Below are positions 25,055 to 37,001 of a DNA stretch of 64,000 nt, in pieces. A program made the position numbers and the translations under genes. The stretch is from positions 372,001-436,000 of the forward strand of contig JAQFVV010012573.1 in assembly GCA_028023455.1 (NCBI GenBank). Reading direction: 5' to 3'. Every line of letters begins with the position of its first letter. Position 1 is the first letter of the stretch. Under the pieces are notes generated by a model that searched no databases, was not told where the DNA came from, and saw only the letters and a program-made list of their open reading frames with translations. This DNA is from Epiperipatus broadwayi (Eukaryota; Onychophora; Udeonychophora; Euonychophora; Peripatidae).

Positions 25055-25261
25055 TCTTGTAAATCAATAATTGTAGTCAATTCCTTAAGCATATTTTTAT
25101 AGTGAATTAAAACAGTATTGAATATTCTGGGCAGTTATCAAAAATGAAGGTAGATGGAATAATATTAATGATATTCACACTCATCTATAATTGATTTATT
25201 TTTAACTGTACCACAATTCAATGTAATACAAGGTATAAATAACTTAACAGAGTTCGTAGTA

Positions 25262-25273
25262 GGGGGGGGGGGG
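25262..25273. repeat. 12-base poly-G tract
   Basis: An uninterrupted run of G in a very AT-rich region, immediately followed by CTATCAAG and an A tract. Its complement type occurs as an 11-base poly-C run at 58382-58392. Such tracts are unstable and error-prone to sequence. Confidence 0.9.
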
Positions 25274-25346
25274 CTATCAAGAAAAAAAAATCAGAATAAA
25301 AAGGACTTCAACATCTAACACCTACAAAATTAAAGAAGAAAGAAGG

Positions 25347-25752
25347 AGCAAAACTCTCCATAGAGTATTGCCACCTGTGCTAAACAGAGTAATCATTGGA
25401 TGCCAGAAGGCTTGTGCATAAAATCCCTATCCAATGCCTACTCATCCAATATCCCCAGACTAGTTTCTGGCTTGTGGCCTTCGTCAGTGAGGAGCTTTGG
25501 ATTTGAGAGCACTGCATCTTGATCTTAGGATCTAATACAACCCTCTAGCAATCACCTTTTATCTCTACTTAACTACAAAACTATGAGAATGAAATTGAAA
25601 ACACAAAAAATAGTTTTAATCTAAGCTCAATAGCTTATATAGTCATATGGGTCTGAACTCAGTTCAGCACCCATACATTTTGGTATCTTTGGCTCTTTTA
25701 CATTGATTACTCTGTTTAGCACAGGTGGCAATACTGTATGGAGAGTTTTGCT
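25347..25752. mobile_element. 406-bp non-autonomous TIR element
   Basis: The ends are inverted repeats of about 46 bp: AGCAAAACTCTCCATAGAG on the left, and the complement of CTGTATGGAGAGTTTTGCT on the right. Inside each end CACCTGTGCTAAACAGAGTA is mirrored. The interior carries the family core ACTAGTTTCTGGCTTGTGGC and GGGTCTGAACTCAGTTCAGC. Beyond the right end a further family segment (CATGTGATGC near 25800) suggests that a longer unit surrounds it. No ORF. Related copies lie at 22.4, 36.3-37.0 and 60.2-61.4 kb. Confidence 0.8.
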
Positions 25753-26819
25753 CTGTTTATCAACAATTAATGTGCTAGTATAGGAAATGTGATCATGTGA
25801 TGCTTAATGGTTTAAGAAAGAAGGAGCTGAAAAATATAACATTGGAATTTAATTGAACAAAATTACCAGATAGTGTATATTTAAAAACATACAATAAGAA
25901 ATTTTATTCCTTGTATGCATTTTTTCACTACTTTCCATTGATTTAAAATTCCTGTGGTTCACACTGGAGGAGAAGGGAAAATGAGAGCCATATTGGAAAT
26001 TAATTGTCTGTACAAATACGACTTCAAACTCAGTAATAAACAAGAAAGTGTACGCATTAACTTTTATTTTATTTGTTAGCCAGTTTTTATATTTAAAATT
26101 GTTGGGAGAATTATATAGAGTGGCAAGTAAAAGGGAAAAAAAAATGTTTGGCGCGGGTTTTTATTATAAATTAAGAAAGAAAATATACATTTCTTGTGAA
26201 TTATATAATTTTAATTAAAATCTGATAATTAAAAATAATTTTGAACAAAACTTTTAACATTTAAGTCAGACAAACTAAAAGTCATTTCAAATAAATAGTA
26301 TAAAGTTTAATCAAGTTAAAAAAAAATAATATAGGCCTGAATTAAGTTTATAGTCCAATATCAGCAGGGTTTTGCATTAAAGCTAAAATTAATTATGCTT
26401 ATTAAATTTGTATTGCATTTAAATATTTTGTGTTAAATAAATTCCATTTCAAGATTAAATTTCCGTTAATAAAAATTACTTGTAAAACCTATTAGTTAAA
26501 TATATATATATACGTCAAGCGTATATATGGGTTAATGCAAAATTCTGCTGAAATAAAATGCTTATTTATTAAAAGAAATAAGAATGTACTTTTCTTTTTA
26601 AATCTTGTTAAAATATTTAGTATGATTTGATTTTGAGATAAGCCCACCAACATTTTCTAAAAGAATGTATATTTTTAATTAATTAGCCCATTCAAGGCAA
26701 ATTAAAGATGGCCTTCTCTTTCTTTTTTTAATTAATAAAATTCAAAGTTTAAAGAAAGAAATTTAGAGTAAAATAGTAAAAGTTATTTTTAGAAAATGTT
26801 ACCTTGAAACAAAGAAGCG

Positions 26820-27320
26820 TGGGGGGACTTATCAAGATCTAAGATCATACAAACAATAGAGGGTAGCTTACAAAAAAGTGTATAAATAGGAGAGTGAACA
26901 AAAGACTTGGCATTCAGATTTCCCTTTGGGAGATTGCAGTCAGATTTCTCTTTGGAGAACGCTTTTAGATTTTGCTTGTCGAGATTTTATTCCAAAAAGT
27001 TATACAACTGTCGTTTTAAAAATCACAGAGAAGTTTGAACATGCTACAAGCTAAAGGTCATATGAATTTGATGGATTCTACTATTCTCGACTAGGCAAAT
27101 AGCTTTGCCTATCGCCGAGGTTCCTAAATACCATCAAAATGCCATAGTATCCAACCAATATAATCTGAACTCTGTGCCGTGTCTGTAGGACGTTTTGTAA
27201 AAGCATGCTACTTATTTCCATTTTCCTTGTCCGGACAAATACCTATTGACGGTCGGATCAAGCCACGAACGCCGTAGAAAACATGACCAAGGAACCAGGA
27301 TGGTAATCATATCTCTCTCC
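26820..27320 (+). promoter_or_regulatory. Possible pol II promoter and leader (or LTR promoter)
   Basis: TATAAATAGGAGAG at 26881-26894 is a good TATA box, followed by AGTGAACAAAAGACTTGGCA about 25-45 bp downstream and a 300-bp stretch of higher GC. At 27282 an ATG begins a short frame (MTKEPG) that meets a possible donor, ATG|GTAATC. TGTTGGGAGAATTATATAG at 26099 looks like an LTR start, so the promoter might belong to an LTR. No downstream exon or coding was recognised. Weakly supported. Confidence 0.25.
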
Positions 27321-30300
27321 ATTGAACTATTTACTTTCTACCCTTTTTGATATCTTTTTAAATTGCTTTATTATATTATATTTTTGAATTGTTGTATTTA
27401 ATTATATTTGTAATGTAACCATTTTTATTAGATTAATATTAGATATCTATATTGCGTGATCATCTATCTATATATATTTAACCCTTTTTCCTTCGCTATT
27501 CTTCATTATTAACATTTATAAATATTCAGTATTCCATTGCGGTTAAATTTAAAGGTTAATTTTTCATTTAAATCTCTTTCCAATTTTCATTTATATTTGT
27601 AAAATTCAATACGAGTAAGTTTCCTTTTGTTTGCCAACTTGATCTCCTCGATAATGCTTCTTTTGTCCGCCATTAGCTTATTGCGTATATCTGATTTAGC
27701 TATATACATCTTAAATAATTTTTAAATTGTTTGTTTTAGCGCAAAGCAATTAGAAAATGCTTTGCGGAAGATCCTTTTTTATTGCACTTTATCAAGAAGA
27801 TTCAAGTTGACAATTTTATTAAATTGGGATGAAAAGACCTAGACCGCAAAAATATATCGTTACTATCTGTTTTTATTGTCTAATTAGTTTTCCATTCATT
27901 TAGGGGAATAGCAGAGGCCATTAAATCATTATTAATATTTTAAAGTCATTAATTAAATATATTATTTAACTAAAATAGCTTGAGTTTTCTAATTTTATTG
28001 TAATGCTTTATTTTACTTTTCAATGATCCAGGCATGCAAAACACATATTTCTTAGTACTTTTGCACATTTAACTATTTAGCTCTGTAGGTGTTCCCATCC
28101 ATGTCTCCCTCTGATGCTCAGCTTTGTAGCCGGATGAGAAAATAATTTATGCGTGTCTCAGATGTTATTGGTTCGTAGTTAGCCTCGAGAATAGGCGAAT
28201 AGGGCAGAGGTCATAGTATTCTTGATTGAATATCTCGCGTATGGGTGGCCTCGAAGTACTTTAGCCTCGTATTCGAATTGGGTTAAACCAAGATACATCA
28301 TCTGACTGTCACAGCATGGAACCTAGATGTTTATATTTTTGCATTTTATTATTGCTCCTCATTTACATTTGATTTTTTTTTTATTAAACTTATGTAGATT
28401 TAAGTGGATTTTATGAACTAAGTAGTTATTTGCCTAGTGAATGACTTTTAAAAATTTGGAAGAAATGCTTAAACAAGTCTAATGAATTAAATAATAAATT
28501 ATTGCTCAACTTATGCAGTATTAAATATTTATTTGCCATAATGAAAAATGTCATGTGATATTGCCAGAAATTTCATTAGCTATCGCTAAGAACTTTGAAA
28601 TGCTCTCCAATTGGATCCAATTAATATTATTTATCTCCCTGCAGGAAATTGTTGTGTTTATCCATATTTATTGTTATACAAGTGATCATTTTTGTACATG
28701 ACCAAGATATGTCATCTACAGACTGTAAATGAACTTTAAGTTCCAGCTTAAAAAAAAAAAACGTTAATGAGTATTATTATTTTTGTTAGCATTTGAGATA
28801 GGTAGACTAATTATTTGTCTTATATTTTTATTATTATTTAATTATTATTTCTCTCTTTAAGAATGTCTCAGAAAAGTATAATATGAAGAAATATTATACT
28901 GGTTAATTAATTATTATTTTAATATAGTTTTTATTGTATACTTGTATTTCTATATGCAATGCTGGAGATAGAAATATGTTTGCTATTTGAGAGTTAATAG
29001 CTAGTTTTGAGAAGGGGTAACTGCCTAAAATTTATTGTTTTATCTTAGCGTTTTTAAGAAGTTATGAGGTTTATTTCTCAATAATTATTTTGCTTCTTTG
29101 TCCCAAACCAGACTTTTTATTTCAATTTATGGGCTAATGCTAAATACACTAAAGAGTTATTTTTTCTTTGCATCACTACAAATAATGAGGATTATTTAGT
29201 AATAATTATTATATTTCAAAGTTAAAATATTATACTTCGTCAGAAATGAGAGATACATTTTCATTCTTTTTTATAACTTATTAATTAATGTCGTTACAGT
29301 ATTTCCTTATGGAATGTGATTTGAAATTGTTTTGTGCGTTATTATGCTTATATACCTGTCTGTTATTTAATCCAGTTACATAATTGTTGAGTTGAAAGTA
29401 GAAATAACTTAATTTCCATCGGTTTCAGATGGTGAAATGTGCAAAAAAGAAGTGGAAGGATTAAGGATTTATTTAAGAGTGAATTCATTATTTTTTTAAT
29501 GCTTAGATTGAAATGTATTTAGTGACTGTGCAGAAAAAAATTGTTTATGTTATATATTGTATTGTTGAATATTTGTCATGAGTGGATTATATATTGTACT
29601 GTCTGGGATTGAGAGAACTCTCCCTTAATTTATTTGAATATTTGTCATGAGTGGATTATATTTTCCAGATTAAGTAGTGATATTTTATGATAATTATAGT
29701 ATGTGAAGTCAAGGAGGGTATTTCCCTTGTTTTCGGTGATGAGATGATGCCAGGGAATCACGGTGTTTTGTTATTTAAATGATTAGAGTTAAGAAAGTCT
29801 TCTTATGCCTCATGTATTCAGGTGGAATGCTTTCCCATCATTTATGCATAGCCAAGTGTAAGATAATTTGCTGATAAGAAAAAAAAATAAAGGTAGAAGT
29901 GTTAAAGCTTGGTTGGCCATGACATCATCTGTATTATGACATTATATTTCTTGATTTCATAAGTAGACCTATTGGATTTAGCTATGATAATTATTTTATA
30001 ACAGGTAGCATAATTCAGATGCATGCATGAAATATTATTAATTCAGAAGGTATGGAAAAAATCCATCATTGATTTGTGATTCTGTAATCGTTGTTTCGAA
30101 TCAGATCATATTAATAATTTTAGGTTTATACCATCAACTCTCATGTTTCAACCTTATTTTGAATGAGCAAGCAAAAGAAAAGAAAGTATAGCCATTTAAT
30201 AAAATTATTCATTTGATTTATGAAGGATAGCTTGACCTCTTACTCATAGACTTAAACCCCTCTTGTATTATTTTGATATGCATTTGAAGTAAAAATGACC

Positions 30301-31680
30301 AAAATTTCGTTTCATATTTACTATTTTAGTGCCATTATTTAATAGTTTTCTTTTCATAAGCATATCAGAATTGATTGACAGCTTGAGTATATTTTGTAAA
30401 TAAAATAACAAGAAGTTTAGTTTCACATTTTATTATTTTAGTGCTAGTATTATAATGTTTCTTTTCATAAATTTATCAGAATGGACTGATAGCTGGCATA
30501 TGTTGAAATAAAAACCAGAAAGTTTCTTTTAATGTTATTTGTTCTCATGAAGACTATTCAATCATTGATGGTGGAATTATCCAAAATATGTATATGCGTA
30601 AATTAGATAACCAAATGTTTATTTAGTTATCTTGTAATAAATGTTTTATTTATTTAAAAGCTTTGTTCAGAATTCTCTTTGGCATGCATTCGTGTTCTAT
30701 GTTTCCACACATACATACATATTTACATATCCAATATGATATGATTGCACTATTCCATAATTTAATGATGAACATGTTCAATCTGGTGATGTTTTTCTTG
30801 ATCCAGACACTATATGGAATTAATGTTTGACTAATTAATGATTCTCTGAAAATTTTATTACTCAGTTATTATTTGGATGATGAATTGAAATCAAAATGCA
30901 CCCTATTTCTTTCATTATCTAACTACTACTATTTTATTAGAATAATGCTTAATTTATCTCATTACTTTTATGATAGTAATCAGTAGTTGTTGTAGAGTGT
31001 AGATTTAAAATTAAACCATACAATAAATTAATTCCCTGAGATATTCCCTTATTATTTTAGATTAGACATTGATTTAGTTATTTTAAATTACGGTACAATT
31101 AAAAGTTAAGTAATGTTATATTTTATTTTATATTTAATTTTAGCTTACCATACAGTAGAGTTAATCAGTATTACATCTTTATTTTATTAATTTTATTACA
31201 CAGTAGAGGTTGTTCAGTGCATTTGGATGATGGAAGAAGATGAGGTTAAACTATAACTTGTAAATTTAAATGGTAGAACTTTACGAAATTCTATTATTTA
31301 TTTGTTTTAAAACTTAATAGATGTTTTATTCCTGTTAATCATAATGTTTCCTCCTATATTTAGTATGCATTTTACACCTTATAGATCTCTGAGCTAAGCT
31401 AAGGTAGGACAATATTATAAGAGTCTCATTAATAATTTAAAGCCGACTAATAGAATTGGCGTCCCGGGTATTTGTTGATAGAAAAGGCAGAAGAGGTGTT
31501 GGGAGGGTGACAATATATAATGGTGCACATGTTTTTAAAAATATTTTATATCTGAATAAAAGGGATTACCATGAGGCATAGTTCGTAAAAATGTAGTTCA
31601 AGAAAACACATACATTTTAATTTGAATTACTTCATCATTAATAAGCTAAATTATTATTATTATTATGTGTTATTACTATG
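27321..31680. other. Long unexplained AT-rich region with two small duplications
   Basis: No coding frame was recognised. A segment around 28130-28320 has higher GC without a readable frame. TTGAATATTTGTCATGAGTG occurs twice, near 29565 and 29634. An older tandem pair (about 111 bp) lies at 30309-30531, sharing CTTTTCATAA and ATCAGAAT. Nothing else can be supported. Confidence 0.4.
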
Positions 31681-31872
31681 TGATTATTCATATAGTATAT
31701 GAACATAGATGGACTGCTCACCAACACACATTAGCCAGCGTGGTGAGTTTATTGGCTTTTTACCTCTGAGTTTAAGATCAAAAAACACCATGGCCTTTCT
31801 TCTCAGTGCCTGATAAGGCAGAATGAATGTTTGTGTAAATGATAAATATTTTTCCAATACATATATACAATT

Positions 31873-32967
31873 ATGACAGACAAAAATAAAGCATGGCCCT
31901 TATTCCCAGAAAGTTATAAAGCCACCAACCAAGGCAACGGTTGGTGGCCGAAGGTGGAGGGTACTAAGAATCCCGATTGTGGATCCAGGCTGCCATTTGA
32001 TGATGACTTTTATTTAGGTACTTACAACTGCAGTTCACTTTCAAGTGAAAGAAGATTGCAAGAATTAGAAGAACTGTCTTATATTGTGAAGTTAGAAAAA
32101 AAGGTGAAGAGACAATTGATTTAAAAAGTGGACATATACTCTATTATAAAGACACAAATATTAAAAATACAAGTGGAGTAGGATTCATTATAAATAAAAA
32201 GTGGAAAAACAATATTGTGGAGATTGATGGTGTATCGGACAGAGTGGCAAGATTAGTTATACAACTTAATAGCAGATACCAAATGCAGATAATTCAGGTT
32301 TATGCCCCAACAAGTTCTCATAGTGATGAAGTAGTAGAAGGTTTTTATATGGATGTACAAAAGGCTTTTGATCAGAGTAAACATTTTAAAATTGTTATGG
32401 GAGACTTTAATGCTAGAATTGGTAAACAAATGAAAGATGAAAGTGCTGTAGGTAATTTTGGTTGTGGAAATAGAAATGAGAGAGGACATAGACTTGTGGA
32501 GTTTGCAGAAAAAAAAAAACTTTATATTATGAAGTGTTTTTTTTGAGAAAAATGTTAAAAGGAAATGGACATGGAAGCATCCAAATAAAGGTACAGCAGA
32601 ATTGGATTATATTTTGACTAACAGGGAATACATATTTCAAGATTGTAATGTTCTTAATAAATTTAACATAGGAAGTGATCATCGATTAGTAAAGTGTAAT
32701 GTAAAACTAGAGAGACATAAATTATTAAGAAAAACAATATTTACAGTTGATATTCCTAATCTTCAGAAAAATTCTAATGAATTTAAATTAAAAGTTACAA
32801 ATCGGTTTCAAGTATTAGTAGATTTTGAACAAGATTCAGATTTGAATGAAATTAATATGAAAATAACTGATACACTTTTAAAAACTGCAACAAAGATAAC
32901 TGGTAGAAAAAAGCAGCAAATGACCAATAAAATTTCTACTGAGACTACAGAATTTATACAAAAATGA
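31873..32967 (+). pseudogene. LINE A apurinic-type endonuclease (frameshifted)
   Basis: The role in the family is to nick target DNA to prime reverse transcription. Frame 1 (31873-32124) starts MTDKNKAWPLFPESYK and includes LGTYNCSSLSSERRLQELEE, the N-terminal metal-site block. It then goes out of frame near 32095 and has lost part of the Ser-Glu region. Frame 2 (32217-32546) contains QIIQVYAPTSSH and GDFNARIG, the Asp/Asn catalytic block, then NERGHRLVEFA. After another break, frame 3 (32602-32967) contains MDYILTNREY and GSDHRLVKC, the Asp-His catalytic pair (codons near 32677-32682). The motif order is complete, but at least two shifts and the internal loss prevent function. Confidence 0.9.
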
Positions 32968-33009
32968 TGCATTAAAAAGAATTGAATATCTCGAATTTTG
33001 TAAAATGGT

Positions 33010-34110
33010 GTGAAAAGAGTTGAAAATGATATAAGAAAGTATAACTGTGAACTAGCAAGGAAAGCTGTAGAAGAAAATAAAAGTCTTAAGAATGTAAAAC
33101 AACATTGTGGTATTGGTAGGAAATTTATATCTGCAATAAGAAAAAAAGATGGAATTATTACTAAAAAGAGAGATGACATCATGAAACTGGTAGAAGATTT
33201 TTATCAAGAATTATATAGTAATAAAAAACAAGTACCTCCTATATCTATTACTTCTTCCGAATTGCCCAGAATTTTAAATGAAGAAGTGAGACATGCAATT
33301 AAATGTATGAAGAAAGGAAAGGCTCCAGGTAATGATGGAATTATAATTGATATATTAAAAGCAGGTGAAGAAATAGAAAAAATTTTAGCAAAGTTATATA
33401 CCAAATGTCTAAATGATAAAGATGTACCGGATGATTGGATGAATGCAGTAATAATATTAATATTTAAAAAAGGTGAAAAGAAGCTATTAAAAATTACAGA
33501 CCGATCAACCTTTTATCAGTTATATATAAAATTTTTACCAAGATAATTACAACTCGTCTACAGAGAACATTGGATTTCCACCAACCAAGAGAACAAGCTG
33601 GATTTAAAAGTGGTTTTAGTACAGTAGATTATATCCAAGTATTGAGAGAAGTTATATAAAGAACAAATGAATATGAGTTGTCATTAGGTTTTGGATTTGT
33701 AGATTATGAAAAGGTATTTGATTCTATAAACATTTCTTCAGTGATTAAAGCATTGGCTCATCAAGGTATAGATCCAGGATATTGTCATATTTTAAAGAAT
33801 ATTTATAGAAATGCAACAGCAACAATTAGATTACATAATGATACTGGGAAAGTCAACATTGAGAAAGGTGTAAGACAAGGTGACTCCATATCTCCAAAAC
33901 TTTTTACAGCAATGCTGCAAGAAGTATTTTGTGGATTAAAATTGGAAACTAAAGAAGTGAAGGTAAATGGAGATTATTGAAGTCATTTAGATTTCGCAGA
34001 TGATGTAGTTGTTTTTGCAAATAATGCTTCAGAGCTGCAGAAAATATTGTAGGAGTTATCAGATGAAAGTAGGACTAAAGATAAATGTTAAAAAGACTAA
34101 AGTAATGTTT
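33010..34110 (+). pseudogene. LINE A reverse transcriptase (interrupted)
   Basis: 33010-33546 carries the fingers (KKGKAPGNDGIIIDILKAG, then DDWMNAVIILIFKKGEKK). A shift near 33495 is followed by a stretch reading the RPINLL-type block, then QAGFKSGFSTVDYIQ, with a stop near 33658. 33678-33980 has GFVDYEKVFDSI (first catalytic Asp) and KGVRQGDSISPKLF (motif B). A TGA at 33978 precedes HLDFADDVVVFANNA (33987 on), with FADD at 33993-34004 (catalytic Asp pair). Further stops follow at about 34050-34110. All RT landmarks are present in order. Confidence 0.9.
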
Positions 34111-34128
34111 AATTGATTTGCTCAAAAT

Positions 34129-34656
34129 ATGAAAGTAAAGATTGATTATGATGAATTAGAAGAAGTTAACAATTACAAATACCTTGGTCAGATTATTAAT
34201 ACAGATGGAGGCATAATGGAGGAAATTGATCATAGAATTAAACTTGGTTGGAGTGCTTTTGGTAGAAATAACTTGATACTAAAAGGAAATATGCCTATGT
34301 GTTTGAAAAGGAAAGTTTTTAACAAATGTGTTTTACCAGTTCTGACTTATGGATCTGAGACTTGGACACTTAATAGAAGAGCAATACAGAGACTTCAGAC
34401 CACTCAAAGAAGTATGGAGAGATGCATGTTGGGAGTAACAAGAAGAGATCGAAAACGCAATATATGGGTAAGAGAACAAACAGGTATTACTGACCTCATT
34501 GAAAAAATTAAAAGATTGAAGTGGTGTTGGGCTGGACATATTGCTAGAAAAGATGATAATAGATGGACAATTGAAATTTTAAACTGGATTCCAAGAGATT
34601 GTAAAAGACACAGAAAGAGACCACATGTGAGATGGATGGATGAAATAAGAAAGTGA
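34129..34656 (+). pseudogene. LINE A C-terminal (thumb and tail) domain
   Basis: An open frame of 175 codons. KYLGQIINTDGG and EEIDHRIKLGWSAFGR form the post-catalytic thumb. YGSETWTLNRRAIQRLQ, RRDRKRNIWVREQTG and LKWCWAGHIARKDDNRWT are the highly conserved tail blocks of RTE-type proteins (Tyr-Gly-Ser-Glu-Thr-Trp and Trp-x-Gly-His-x-x-Arg). RPHVRWMDEIRK is the usual end, with a stop at 34654. This is the longest intact piece of transposon coding in the window, probably open only because the decay is recent. Confidence 0.9.
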
Positions 34657-34713
34657 ACTTGGAAAGACCTTCATCCTGCAGTGGATTGATAATGGTTGAT
34701 GATGATGATGATA

Positions 34714-35734
34714 TATTAAGTAAAAAGCATGTGTGATAAAATGGCTATTATTGTTATTGTTTTATTTGACTGTCATTCTCACATGATATGCCTAAATAAA
34801 ATGTGAATTAACAATTTGATTTAAAAGATTGACTTCATTTATTTTTCTTTTAAGAACTACATCACATATCTACATTTGTGAATTATGTTAAAGTTTAATT
34901 TTTATTAATTTATTTGTTTGATCCTGAGAATATTGGAACAATATTTTGATTACTTGTTTGAAATTTAATGTACAGTTACATTACTAAATGTTAAAAAATT
35001 AAGACATAATAAATTATTTATATTTATTTATTATTCAAAATATAATCCAGATAGAATAAAATGTCCCCTTTGTTTCTAAATTATATTTAACAATTTTGAT
35101 CTCATTAATTAATTTTGAAGTTAAAGTTTTCTAATTTAGAAATAAGAAGCTTGAATTTATTCCATTCTACATCATCAAAATTTTGGCTTATCCAATTGTG
35201 CGGTATTATATGTAAGAGTTAGCCTACTTCCCAATATTTACCGTTCCATTTTGGCTATCTCAATTAACGGCAACCACTCACATGGTTACAATTTGTCACC
35301 TGGGGCATTTGAAGTTAGCTTTCCCAGTACCATAAGGCATATAAAACTTCTTATTCATGATTCTTATTGTTACAATTTGATGCTTCAATTTGTGGAGTGT
35401 AATGAAGCCTCTTTCATAATTTATAAGGTTACAATATGAACATAAAATAGATGCTACAAAAAATATTAATCTTTAAATTACATTAAAAATCCAAAAAAAA
35501 AAAAGACAAATATATGAAACATATTACATTAAACATCGTAAATAATTGTATGAATATTTACAAAATTTCAATAGATTTAGTTAACAATTGGTCAATTAAA
35601 AATGAATGAAAAATTATATAAAATAATATGTATGTATTATTTATGTATATTGTTATATTATATATACAATTCTTTGAAGTTATATTGGATCTCTATATGA
35701 AAATTTTATTATATTATACTGATGTTTTATTTTG
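34714..35734. other. AT-rich stretch without recognisable features
   Basis: A small 62-codon frame at 35251-35439 (start ATT/ATG-poor, ending QFVECNEASF...) lies in slightly higher GC but resembles nothing I know, and I do not call it. Confidence 0.35.
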
Positions 35735-35890
35735 TTATTGTTGTTATATTCCTCCAATTATAGAATACTAGATGGTATTCTATTGCAATTACTGGTTAAC
35801 ATTACAATAGATGATTAATGTGAAAAGGGCACAAAATTATGTTCCAAAAAAAAAAACTTATGTATAATTATTATTAACATTTATATATTT
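35735..35890 (+). repeat. Half copy of the 6.9-kb foldback family
   Basis: GTGAAAAGGGCACAAAATTA, the preceding GTTAACATTACAATAGAT and the following AATTATTATTAACATTTATA parallel the spacer and right arm at 7030-7200, with perhaps 20% divergence. No left arm was recognised. Confidence 0.45.
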
Positions 35891-36336
35891 ATATAGATGT
35901 TATATATGATTTTTATTATTTATGATAATGATATACTTACACTTTTGTTTAAATTATAAAGGCTATATACAATTATATAATTTTTAATTCTGCAGTTTGT
36001 AAGAATATCATTATAACTGTAACATAATAAACAAAGTAAAGAATGAACAAATACATATGATAAATACCTGTAACCAATTAACACTTTAAGAATTGTAACA
36101 TATTTCTCTAAACATATAATAAATTTTAAACAATTATTGTATATAATGGCATTTCTTTTTTTCTCAGTAATTGTCTAAAAAAAAAAAAAATTACTGCTTA
36201 CATTTCTAAATAAGAAAATATATAATATTCATAAACAATGGTTGCTAAGTAAAGAAAAAGAATTGATTTGAACATTTCTATACATTATAAACTTCTGAGA
36301 AGAATGTACAGTATAAACTATGTACATATATATACA

Positions 36337-36731
36337 CAGGCAAAACTCTCCATACAGTAGTGCCAACAAGAGTAATCAATAGATGCCAGAAGGCTTGTGC
36401 ATAAAATCCCCATCTAGTGCCTACTCATCCGATATCCCCAGACTAGTTTCTGGCATGTGGCCTTCGTCAGTGAGGAGTTTTGGATCAGAGAGCACTGCAT
36501 CTAGATCTTAGGATCTATGCAACCCTCCAGCAGCCACCTTTTATCTCTACTTAACTACAAAACTATGAGAATAAAATTGAAAACACAATAATATTTTCAA
36601 ACTAAGCTCAACAGCTTATATAGTCATATGGGTCTGAACTCAGTTCAGCACCCATACATTTTGGTGTCTTTGGCTCTTTAACAACTATACCCACCACTAT
36701 CTTATTAGGCAGGATTGGTGTTAAACCACTA
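36337..36731 (+). mobile_element. Partial unit of the 454-bp family
   Basis: It matches the units at 60.25-61.1 kb end to end: CAGGCAAAACTCTCCATA, ATGCCAGAAGGCTTGTGCAT, CTAGTTTCTGGC, TTAGGATCTATGCAACCCTC, ATAGTCATATGGGTCTGAAC and TTAGGCAGGATTGGT. It starts within the TIR and runs directly into the palindrome at 36732. Confidence 0.8.
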
Positions 36732-37001
36732 AACATCACATGATCACCATATCTTATGCTAGCACATAACTGTTATTAACACAGGCAAAACTCTCCATAT
36801 AGTAATGCCACTCAGTGCCACAAGCCAGAAACTAGTCTGAGGATATTGGATGAGTAGGCACTAGATGAGGATTTTATGCACAAGCCTTCTGGCATCCATT
36901 GATTACTCTTGTTGGCACTGAGTGGCACTACTGTATGGAGGGTTTTGCCTGTGTTAATAACAGTTATGTGCTAGCATAAGAAATGGTGATCATGTGATGT
37001 T
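36732..37001. mobile_element. 270-bp foldback MITE
   Basis: The arms 36732-36820 and 36913-37001 (89 nt) are near-perfect reverse complements, beginning AACATCACATGATCACC and ending GGTGATCATGTGATGTT. The 92-nt centre is the family core containing ACTAGTCTGAGGATATTGGA. It carries no protein and would need a transposase supplied elsewhere. It may instead be a fold-back rearrangement of the tandem family. Confidence 0.85.

Larger units (their letters stand above)
31690..34713 (+). mobile_element. Nearly complete RTE-type LINE (family A)
   Basis: This is the best-preserved retrotransposon in the window. A short leader (about 31690-31872) is followed by an endonuclease (31873-32967), a reverse transcriptase (33010-34110) and a C-terminal domain (34129-34656), ending in a GATGATGATGATGAT tail (about 34697-34712), the short-tandem 3' tail typical of RTE/BovB elements. 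The intact ORF of this clade is about 950-1000 codons. Here it is cut into five or more frames by a few stops and indels, so it is inactive but not ancient. Pieces of the same family lie at 42143-42352 and 45052-45777. Confidence 0.9.

Noticed and set aside
32253-33404. Minus-strand frames opposite LINE A (32253-32489, 32808-33182, 33204-33404) and 34333-34539
   Set aside because: Shadows of the LINE coding strand; Ser/Phe/Ile-rich and without family features.
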